Source: an uncultured Eubacteriales bacterium (lineage in GTDB: Bacteria; Bacillota; Clostridia; Christensenellales; CAG-314). From it: a DNA stretch of 20,029 bases. A model generated the notes under the pieces. It had not been told where the DNA came from. It searched no databases and was given only the letters and a program-made list of their open reading frames with translations. The position numbers and the translations under genes were made by a program. Positions 14,391-20,029 of the stretch are shown here, one piece after another. The number at the start of each line of letters is the position of its first letter. The stretch's first letter is position 1. The DNA is taken from the NCBI GenBank assembly GCA_900546875.1, contig URET01000021.1, forward strand, positions 1 to 20,029, read 5' to 3'.

Positions 14391-15590
14391 ATGAAAATAC
14401 TTGTCATAAATGCGGGGAGTTCGAGTCTTAAGTATCAGCTCATAGACATGGAAAACGAGAAAGTGATAGCGAAAGGACTTTGCGAAAGGATCGCAATCGA
14501 CGGCAGCAGGCTTACTCACAAGGCAAACGGAAAGGAATATGTTTTTACCGAGGACATGCCTAATCACACGGTAGCCATAAAGATGGTGCTTGACGCGCTT
14601 GTGGATAAAGAATGCGGCGTTATAGCTTCAATGGATGAAATAGCTGCCGTAGGGCACAGGATGGTGCACGGAGCGGAGGATTATAATACTTCTGTGCTTG
14701 TCACGGACGATGTGCTGAGAGTATGCCGCGAGAATATCGACCTTGCGCCTTTGCACAATCCTGCTAACATAATGGGAATAGAGGCATGCAAGGCGATAAT
14801 GCCCGATGTGCCGATGGTAGTTGTTTTCGACACGGCTTTTCATGCCACCATGCCTGAAAAAGCTTATCTTTACGGTATTCCTTACGATGATTATAAAAAT
14901 TATCGTGTGCGGAAATACGGTTTTCACGGTACCAGTCACATGTTTGTGGCGGGCGAGGCTGCCGCGTATATGGGCAGGGATATAAAAGACCTTAAAATAG
15001 TCACATGTCATCTCGGAAACGGATCCAGCGTATCGGCGGTAGACGGCGGAAAGAGCGTTGAAACCTCAATGGGCTTTACGCCGCTTGAAGGACTTCCCAT
15101 GGGGACAAGGAGCGGCAATATCGATCCAGCCGCGATAGAGTACCTTATGAACAAGAAGGGCATGACTATTTCGGAAATGATAAATTACCTCAACAAAAAA
15201 AGCGGAATGCTCGGACTTTCTGGACACAGCAGCGACTTCAGGGACCTTGTGGAGGGCGATGCTCTTAAGGATCCGCGCAATAAACTTGCCGTCGACATAT
15301 TTGCGTATCGCGTAAAGAAGTATATCGGGGAATATGCTGCGGTAATGAACGGTCTTGATTGTATCGTATTTACGGCGGGAGTCGGAGAGAATACTCCATA
15401 TGTCAGGAAAAGCGCGTGCGGAGAACTTCAGTTTTTCGGTGTGAAGCTTGACGACTGTAAAAACGAGCATTGTCCGAGAGGCGTTATCGCGGAGATATCG
15501 GCAACGGACAGTAAAGTCAAAGTGCTTGTGATCCCCACAAACGAAGAACTCGTTATAGCGAGAGAAGCAAAAAGGGTTGCGGGACTGTAA
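14391..15590 (+). CDS. ackA: Acetate kinase
   Basis: This 399-residue cytosolic kinase makes ATP and acetate from acetyl-phosphate and ADP. All landmark segments are present: KILVINAGSSSLKYQL at the N-terminus, VGHRMVHG, VVVFDTAFHATMP, YGFHGTSHMFV, CHLGNGSSVSAV with the phosphate loop, TRSGNIDP and FTAGVGENTP. Length is normal. AAGGAGG lies directly before the ATG and overlaps the pta stop region, so the two genes form one operon. No convincing terminator was found right after the stop. Confidence 0.97.
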   Translation: MKILVINAGSSSLKYQLIDMENEKVIAKGLCERIAIDGSRLTHKANGKEYVFTEDMPNHTVAIKMVLDALVDKECGVIASMDEIAAVGHRMVHGAEDYNTSVLVTDDVLRVCRENIDLAPLHNPANIMGIEACKAIMPDVPMVVVFDTAFHATMPEKAYLYGIPYDDYKNYRVRKYGFHGTSHMFVAGEAAAYMGRDIKDLKIVTCHLGNGSSVSAVDGGKSVETSMGFTPLEGLPMGTRSGNIDPAAIEYLMNKKGMTISEMINYLNKKSGMLGLSGHSSDFRDLVEGDALKDPRNKLAVDIFAYRVKKYIGEYAAVMNGLDCIVFTAGVGENTPYVRKSACGELQFFGVKLDDCKNEHCPRGVIAEISATDSKVKVLVIPTNEELVIAREAKRVAGL

Positions 15591-15834
15591 AACATGAACC
15601 GTCTTAGAGGCGGATCTTACAGATAGCTCATGCTGCCCGGGAAACGATCCCTCCGGGGAGGAGGACTGAGCTTTCCGGGACCCGAGATCACGGGAGCGGG
15701 AAAGGGACAGTTTGCGGGAAGACGCAGCAGTTTTTCCGTGGGTGAGACTGTCTCAGAAACATAAAGGATCCCGAAAAATAAAAACAGACAAGGATTATTT
15801 GACGTTTTTGAATAAAAAACGACCATTAAAGCAA
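15591..15834. other. Intergenic region after ackA
   Basis: No gene is supported here. Candidate structure includes CTTTCC...GGAAAG enclosing CCCG...CGGG at about 15671-15708 and a 13-bp palindrome TGAGACTGTCTCA near 15745. None is followed by a clear U-tract, so termination of pta-ackA is unresolved. Confidence 0.5.
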
Positions 15835-15863
15835 TTGACAAAGAGCCGTAAGTTTGGTATAAT
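15835..15863 (+). promoter_or_regulatory. Fully consensus sigma-A promoter of DUF177-rpmF
   Basis: TTGACA (15835-15840) and TATAAT (15858-15863) both match consensus at all six positions with the optimal 17-bp spacer. The expected start is near 15870, leaving a leader of about 38 nt before the ATG at 15908. Confidence 0.93.
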
Positions 15864-15886
15864 TACCTTTGTGCTTTACGGCTCTT
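15841..15886. promoter_or_regulatory. 11-bp inverted repeat overlapping the DUF177-rpmF promoter
   Basis: AAGAGCCGTAA (15841-15851) and TTACGGCTCTT (15876-15886) are perfect complements. One arm occupies the promoter spacer and the other the first transcribed bases, framing the -10 box and start site. The geometry suits a repressor operator, but no known consensus (for example FapR) matches. Only the distal arm and part of the loop would be in RNA, so an RNA hairpin is unlikely. Confidence 0.7.
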
Positions 15887-15907
15887 GATTTATAGAGGCG
15901 GTGCGAT

Positions 15908-16354
15908 ATGAAAATTGATATTTCCGAAGCCAGCAAAAATAAAGGCGAAGCGTATGCTTTTACAGTGTCGGGCAAGCTTGATGACGGAGCGATTCACTAT
16001 CTGAACGGCAGATTTGTCGGAGATGTAGTGCTTGAAGGCGAGTGTGTAGCCATAGACAGGGTGATCGAAGTAGACGGAGTGATAAAGTTCAGGGTGGCGT
16101 GTAATTGCGATTTGTGCAACGTGCCTATGGAGAAGGACTTTGTTCTTGATTTCAGCGAGGATTTTCATTTCGGAGAGGCCGCATACGGGGAGTATGCCTA
16201 TAAGGGGAATACAGTTGAGCTCGATAAAGCCGTTGAAGACGCTATCATGCTGGAGTTGCCGAGAGCCGTATATTGTTCGCCCGACTGCAAAGGGGTATGC
16301 CACAAATGCGGAAAGAATCTCAATGAAGGCGATTGCGGTTGTAAAAACGATTAA
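15908..16354 (+). CDS. yceD: DUF177 / YceD-family protein
   Basis: This 148-residue cytosolic protein belongs to the family almost always encoded directly upstream of rpmF. In bacteria and plastids it has been linked to 23S rRNA accumulation and large-subunit assembly. Seen here is a beta-rich N-terminal part with VACNCDLC (63-70). The Cys-rich tail characteristic of the Gram-positive form carries LPRAVYCSPDCKGVCHKCG and then NLNEGDCGC (Cys123, 127, 131, 134, 143 and 145), probably zinc-binding. ATG at 15908 follows GAGGCGGTG at usable spacing. rpmF starts 19 bp after the stop. Its promoter is unusually perfect and carries an inverted repeat. Confidence 0.92.
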   Translation: MKIDISEASKNKGEAYAFTVSGKLDDGAIHYLNGRFVGDVVLEGECVAIDRVIEVDGVIKFRVACNCDLCNVPMEKDFVLDFSEDFHFGEAAYGEYAYKGNTVELDKAVEDAIMLELPRAVYCSPDCKGVCHKCGKNLNEGDCGCKND

Positions 16355-16373
16355 ATGTACGGAGGATTGAAAA

Positions 16374-16559
16374 ATGGCGGTCCCGAAAAGGAAAGTATCC
16401 AAGCAGAGAAAGCATAAGAGAGCTGCGAACTGGAAGCTCGTCACGCCCACATTGGTGGAATGCCCTCAGTGCCATGAGCTTAAGCTTGCTCATCATGTGT
16501 GCAAGAACTGCGGCACGTATAACGGCAAAACCGTGATAGAAAAAAAGGAAGAGGAATAA
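16374..16559 (+). CDS. rpmF: 50S ribosomal protein bL32, zinc-ribbon form
   Basis: This 61-residue ribosomal protein has the invariant start MAVPKRKVSKQRKHKRA and a zinc ribbon formed by CPQC (30-33) and CKNC (43-46), so it is the C+ paralogue type. The ribosome binding site CGGAGGA precedes the ATG by a normal distance. It is co-transcribed with DUF177. The plsX/fatty-acid genes that often follow rpmF in Firmicutes are absent; a terminator follows instead. Confidence 0.97.
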   Translation: MAVPKRKVSKQRKHKRAANWKLVTPTLVECPQCHELKLAHHVCKNCGTYNGKTVIEKKEEE

Positions 16560-17045
16560 GGCGCAGCTGAGCCGCAAAAGCGGCGGGCCGTCGCCGGAGT
16601 TGCCCGGTGTAACGCAATATCTGATTTTTCTGACGAACTCACCACAGGTGAGTTTTTTGTCGTTATAAAAAGGCGGGGCTCACGCCGTTCGGACCGATAC
16701 GGAATAATGTCGTAAGCGCGGAGCCGGGCAGACTGCAATAGGCACAGTTGCCGAAAGAGGTATAGGCCGTGATGTGAGCGAGGAGCCGGAAAAAGCGGGA
16801 AATACTGAAGCTGAAGAAAGTCGGCTGCGAGGAGGGTCGGAGATCAGACGTTCATGCGCATTTAAGGATGGGGGGAAAGAAAGAAAAAGCCTGCCGGACG
16901 TAAGCGCGGAAAACCCGGCAATTACGTGCATTCGTACCAGTGCCCGCTCGGAAAATCTCAGGGTAGGAGCGCGCTTCGGTTCGGGCAAAGGAAATGTGTG
17001 CGGGAATGATGCGCGGCGCATAACGGTCATAGTATAATTAAGGAT
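16560..17045. other. Intergenic region between rpmF and marR
   Basis: Apart from the rpmF terminator and the marR terminator at its right end, no gene or RNA is recognised. Open frames on both strands (for example 16774-17037 + and 16680-17030 -) are low-complexity, lack ribosome binding sites and resemble no family. Confidence 0.55.
16636..16658 (+). terminator. Terminator of DUF177-rpmF
   Basis: AACTCACC (16636-16643) and GGTGAGTT (16647-16654) form a perfect 8-bp stem with a 3-nt loop, followed by four more T residues. It lies about 75 bp after the rpmF stop. Confidence 0.9.
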
Positions 17046-17071
17046 AAAAAAAGAGAAGCGGCAGCTCCCCT
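17046..17071 (-). terminator. Terminator of marR
   Basis: On the minus strand AGGGGAGC (17064-17071) pairs with GCTTCTCT (17052-17059) over 8 bp with two G-U pairs and a 4-nt loop. A run of seven T residues follows. It lies 40 bp after the marR stop. Confidence 0.75.
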
Positions 17072-17110
17072 GTAAATTATACGATAATATATGCAGAATA
17101 AAGGCGGGAA

Positions 17111-17557
17111 TTATTTATTGGCGATCTTATCGAGGATTTCGTTTATAAGACGCGCCGCTTTTGCGAATTCGTTCATTTCTTCTTCTGTAAGCACGGAAAG
17201 ACGTATACGAAGATTGTGCATATAGGCCATTATGATTCTTTCCTGGGTGCGCGAACCTTTTTCCGTCACCGAAAGCCAGACTATTTTTTTATTCTGAGCA
17301 TCGTCGCTTTGCTGCACGTAACCCGAAGATATCATCATTTTGAGAGGACGCGTGAGCCTCTGATTCGAAATGCCGAGGTAACGCGCGAGGTCGGTAGGAC
17401 GCATAGGGCCCTGATCATATAAAGCGGTCAGAGCGTTTCCCATGAGCGAATTGAATTCGGGGACGGTTTTGTAATTTTGCTCGAATATGTATTTTTGCAT
17501 CGGGACGACCATTTTTGTGAGGTCATCGCCCAAAATTTCTAATAGTTTATTGTCCAT
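17111..17557 (-). CDS. MarR-family transcriptional regulator
   Basis: This is a 148-residue DNA-binding protein with the MarR layout: an N-terminal dimerisation helix, a winged helix-turn-helix at about 41-100, and a long C-terminal helix. The winged helix contains MRPTDLARYLGISNQRLTRP as the recognition region, and the wing reads SDDAQNKKIVWLSVTEKG. ATG at 17557 is preferred because AAGGTGAG precedes it at 4-nt spacing; the frame extends 22 codons upstream through the -10 box, which cannot be translated. It is divergent from the S8 protease gene and has its own good promoter. Likely autoregulation or control of the protease gene is inferred from position only. Ligand unknown. Confidence 0.88.
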   Translation of the reverse strand: MDNKLLEILGDDLTKMVVPMQKYIFEQNYKTVPEFNSLMGNALTALYDQGPMRPTDLARYLGISNQRLTRPLKMMISSGYVQQSDDAQNKKIVWLSVTEKGSRTQERIIMAYMHNLRIRLSVLTEEEMNEFAKAARLINEILDKIANK

Positions 17558-17577
17558 GATACTCACCTTCAGTAAAA

Positions 17578-17594
17578 AACATAAGCTTGATGTT
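17578..17594. promoter_or_regulatory. Candidate MarR operator at the marR start site
   Basis: AACAT (17578-17582) and ATGTT (17590-17594) form an inverted repeat around AAGCTT, placed immediately downstream of the marR -10 box. Autorepressor sites often sit there. The match is short, so chance is possible. Confidence 0.3.
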
Positions 17595-17623
17595 ATTTTA
17601 GAATAAGCTGAGCGGCTTGTCAA
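17595..17623 (-). promoter_or_regulatory. Promoter of marR
   Basis: On the minus strand a perfect -35 TTGACA (17618-17623) is 17 bp from -10 TAAAAT (17595-17600). The start would be near 17588, giving a leader of about 30 nt. Confidence 0.85.
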
Positions 17624-17708
17624 GTGTTTACGGGAGCAAAAGGGCTAAATGTCTAAAATTTTTTAAAAAAAATATTAAAAATTGTTTAAAAATATTTATA
17701 AAAAAATG

Positions 17709-17737
17709 TTGACATAAATATGGGCATATGGTAATAT
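17709..17737 (+). promoter_or_regulatory. Promoter of the S8 protease gene
   Basis: A perfect -35 TTGACA (17709-17714) and a -10 TAATAT (17732-17737) are 17 bp apart, preceded by a very AT-rich tract (17650-17708) that could act as an UP-like element. The leader is about 140 nt. It holds a 7-bp inverted repeat ACACGTA/TACGTGT (17746-17752, 17765-17771) and a hairpin AACGGATC/GGTCCGTT (17841-17848, 17854-17861) just before the ribosome binding site. Confidence 0.75.
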
Positions 17738-17883
17738 AAGACAGGACACGTATAGAGAAAAAAGTACGTGTGAAGGTCCGGAGGCTGATATTGAAGGCAC
17801 GGCAGAGCCGGGTCGGAAACATACCGGGGCAAAGGACTGTAACGGATCGTTCAGGTCCGTTTAAAATAAAACAGGAGGAACAG

Positions 17884-20029
17884 ATGATGCGAAAAAACAG
17901 GTTCACTTTAGTTGTGCTTGTGATGTTGCTTGCGGCGTTTCTTGCCGTATGTGCGGCATGTCAGACTTCCGTAGTTCCCGAGAAAGCGGGATTCAAAACG
18001 GGCGAATTGAATTTCAGTCTGTCATACAAAAACGTATCTGACGGTGTTGAGCTGAATTATGACGGTAATTCGGGCGACGTCGAGGAAGGGTACGCGGCAA
18101 GCGACAAAGTAAGCGTGATAATTTCACTTGGAGAGGGGAGTCTTATTGAGAGTTATCTTGATATGAACCCCGGCGTGAGTGTGAGCGAATTCATATCTTC
18201 GGCGGAGGGAAAGGCTTTTTCCGAGGAATTGATAAGCGGACAGAACGCCGTTCTTGCAAAGATGGACGAGCTTGGGCTTGAGTATGAATTCAAGCACAGT
18301 CTTATGTCGGTGGCGAATGGATTTTCCGTATTCATGGAATACGGCGAGATGCAGAAGCTCAGTGAAATATCCGGGATAGAGTATTGCGTAGCGGAGACAT
18401 TTACCGTACCGGAACTTCCCGCCAGCACTGCCGAAGCGACGTTCGTAGACAACATGGGACAGCTTATAAACAACTCCAGCTATACCGGAAAGGGTACGCT
18501 CATAGCCATAATCGACTCGGGCGTAGACGTATGGCACGAAGCCTTTGCGACCGAGCCCGAAGGACAGCTGGTTTCTTACGAATTTGTGGACAAGGTGATG
18601 TCCAGCATGTACGCCAGCTATAATTTCGGCGGATACACGGCAGCGGACGTATACTATTCCGGCAAGATACCTTTCGGCTTTGACTATGCCGACGGCGATA
18701 ATGATCCTGTTCCCGCCATATTCACATACATGGAAGAAATGGGGCTTGAGCACGGCACGCACGTAGCGGGCATAGCTGCAGGATACAGCGACACTATCAA
18801 GAGCGCCGCGTATAATGCACAGATCGCCGCGATGAAGGTAGGATCAGATGAAACGGGCGCCGTATCGCTTGACAATGTTGTGGTAGCGCTTGGCGACGCC
18901 ATAATACTCGGAGCCGACGCTGTAAATATCAGTATCGGATCGGGCTGCGGTCCTGAGCGTGAAACGAATGCTTCTTATAATTATCTCAATACGGCATATG
19001 ATCTTGCCGAGAGAGTAGGTCTCATAGTAAACGCTTCAGCCGGTAACGATTATTCTGTCGGATACGCGGCGAACGGTAACCTTCCCGAGAATCCCGATAC
19101 CGGTGTTATCGGAAAGCCGGGTTCATATCTGTCGGTATTCACATCCGGTTCCGTAAATTCCGGGATATCTCAGTACATACACTTTGAAGGTGCAAAGTAC
19201 AGAATAACAAACAGTGCGAACGAGAATTCCCAAAAGAACAATTTTTACGATATACTTAACGGTGAGGAGAGCGGAGAGTTTGAATACGTAGTAGTACCGG
19301 GACTCGGAGCACCTGAGGATTACGAAGGAATAGACGTGGCGGGCAAGATAGCGCTTGTGATGCGCGGCGAGCTTTCTTTTGCCGACAAGGTAAATAATGC
19401 TGCAGCAGCCGGTGCTATCGGCGTGCTTATCCACAATACGGACGACACTTTGATTTCAGCGGTAATAAATGACGGAAGCATACCTACCGCGGCTGTTACC
19501 AAAACGGTAGGCGACATGCTTGCTGCGGCTGAGAATAAAGTGATCACTGTTAACGGATCCGATATTGAAATAACCATTTCGGAATTTTCTTCATGGGGTC
19601 CCACGAAGAGTCTTGATATAGGTATCGATCTGCTTGCACCCGGCGGAAACATTTATTCTTCCGTGCCTTCTTATTATGTTCTCGTAAACGGTCTTGACGT
19701 GGATTACGAGTATATGAGCGGAACGAGTATGTCCAGCCCCAACCAGGGATCCGCTACGCTTGTAATGAAGGAATATATCAAGAGTGTATTCCCCGAGCTC
19801 ACTAGCAAAGACATGAAGACGCTCATATATCAGCTTCTCATGAGCACGGCTCACATACTCGAGGATGAAAACGGCAATCCCGTATCTCCCCGTCATCAGG
19901 GTCCGGGGCTTGTGGATCTTGACGCTGCTATCAATACAAATGCGTATCTGAGCGTAACGGGCAGCGATAAGACCAAGCTCAATCTCGGCAGCGATATCGA
20001 TAAGAGCGGTATCTATACGCTTAACTTCA
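17884..20029 (+). CDS. Secreted S8 subtilisin-like serine protease with PA domain, 3' end outside window
   Basis: At least 715 residues are present; the gene runs off the right edge without a stop. The N-terminus is a signal peptide with a long hydrophobic core ending in Cys23/Cys26, probably a lipoprotein-type signal though the lipobox is not canonical. An inhibitor-I9-like propeptide follows (GFSVFMEYGEMQKLSEISGI, near 145-165). The peptidase domain has Asp211 in AIIDSGVD, His290 in HGTHVAGIAAG, the oxyanion Asn388 in NASAGND, and Ser615 in SGTSMSSP, so all catalytic residues are intact. A protease-associated (PA) domain is inserted at about 465-545 (IDVAGKIALVMRGELSF, AGAIGVLIHN). The layout matches the C5a-peptidase/lactocepin branch of large cell-surface subtilases. 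The ATG at 17884 follows AGGAGG by 5 nt; the ATG at 17887 is nearly equal. Confidence 0.93.
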   Translation, partial: MMRKNRFTLVVLVMLLAAFLAVCAACQTSVVPEKAGFKTGELNFSLSYKNVSDGVELNYDGNSGDVEEGYAASDKVSVIISLGEGSLIESYLDMNPGVSVSEFISSAEGKAFSEELISGQNAVLAKMDELGLEYEFKHSLMSVANGFSVFMEYGEMQKLSEISGIEYCVAETFTVPELPASTAEATFVDNMGQLINNSSYTGKGTLIAIIDSGVDVWHEAFATEPEGQLVSYEFVDKVMSSMYASYNFGGYTAADVYYSGKIPFGFDYADGDNDPVPAIFTYMEEMGLEHGTHVAGIAAGYSDTIKSAAYNAQIAAMKVGSDETGAVSLDNVVVALGDAIILGADAVNISIGSGCGPERETNASYNYLNTAYDLAERVGLIVNASAGNDYSVGYAANGNLPENPDTGVIGKPGSYLSVFTSGSVNSGISQYIHFEGAKYRITNSANENSQKNNFYDILNGEESGEFEYVVVPGLGAPEDYEGIDVAGKIALVMRGELSFADKVNNAAAAGAIGVLIHNTDDTLISAVINDGSIPTAAVTKTVGDMLAAAENKVITVNGSDIEITISEFSSWGPTKSLDIGIDLLAPGGNIYSSVPSYYVLVNGLDVDYEYMSGTSMSSPNQGSATLVMKEYIKSVFPELTSKDMKTLIYQLLMSTAHILEDENGNPVSPRHQGPGLVDLDAAINTNAYLSVTGSDKTKLNLGSDIDKSGIYTLNF

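Noticed and set aside
15835..15886. FapR-type operator upstream of yceD-rpmF
   Set aside because: The inverted repeat does not resemble the FapR consensus known to me (TTAGTACCTA-like arms).
16774..17037. 87-residue open frame on the plus strand after rpmF
   Set aside because: No ribosome binding site, low-complexity composition and no resemblance to any family; the opposite-strand frame at 16680-17030 is equally uninformative.
17558..17623. Upstream start for the MarR gene
   Set aside because: The extension runs through the -10 and -35 boxes of its own promoter; ATG 17557 has a proper ribosome binding site.

Overview
This window looks like a chromosomal segment of a Gram-positive-type, mid-GC anaerobe, most likely an uncultured member of the Clostridia. 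Four things point that way. There is a large Firmicutes-type SRP RNA with an Alu domain. The gene order tmcAL / pta-ackA-DUF177(yceD)-rpmF is common in Clostridia. The ribosome binding sites are strong GGAGG types, and the promoters are sigma-A-like. Lipoprotein-type signal peptides are also present. No taxonomic search could be run, so the assignment is an inference.

Layout. Bases 1-243 hold a 105-bp tandem repeat cut by the left edge. A GPH/SLC45-like sugar transporter follows (348-2252, +). An intergenic stretch with a perfect 12-bp hairpin leads to a convergent NMT1/ThiY-type substrate-binding lipoprotein (2659-3675, -). From 10624 down to 3954 a five-gene minus-strand operon runs cutC, a two-copy transglutaminase-like protein, a ROK protein with an extra N-terminal domain, nagA and nagB, ending in a terminator at 3841-3892. 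Upstream lies a tRNA-Cys / tRNA-Leu unit (-) with its own promoter and terminator. The SRP RNA gene (-) comes next, also with its own promoter and terminator, and is flanked on each side by a different short tandem repeat of about 31 bp. Then come tmcAL (-) and, divergent from it, pta-ackA (+). DUF177-rpmF (+) has a separate, fully consensus promoter overlaid by an 11-bp inverted repeat. A MarR regulator (-) is divergent from a secreted S8 subtilase (+), which runs off the right edge.

How the genes work together. NagA and NagB deacetylate and deaminate GlcNAc-6-phosphate to fructose-6-phosphate. The ROK protein is a plausible sugar kinase or sensor feeding them. It is translationally coupled (ATGA overlap) to a cytosolic transglutaminase-fold protein whose active-site region resembles peptide:N-glycanases. 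This suggests the operon may process amide-linked amino-sugar conjugates inside the cell, which is the main candidate for an undescribed pathway here. Pta-AckA convert acetyl-CoA to acetate and ATP, and NagA also releases acetate. The housekeeping genes (tRNAs, SRP RNA, bL32, TmcAL) are ordinary. No CRISPR array, insertion sequence, phage gene or origin was seen.
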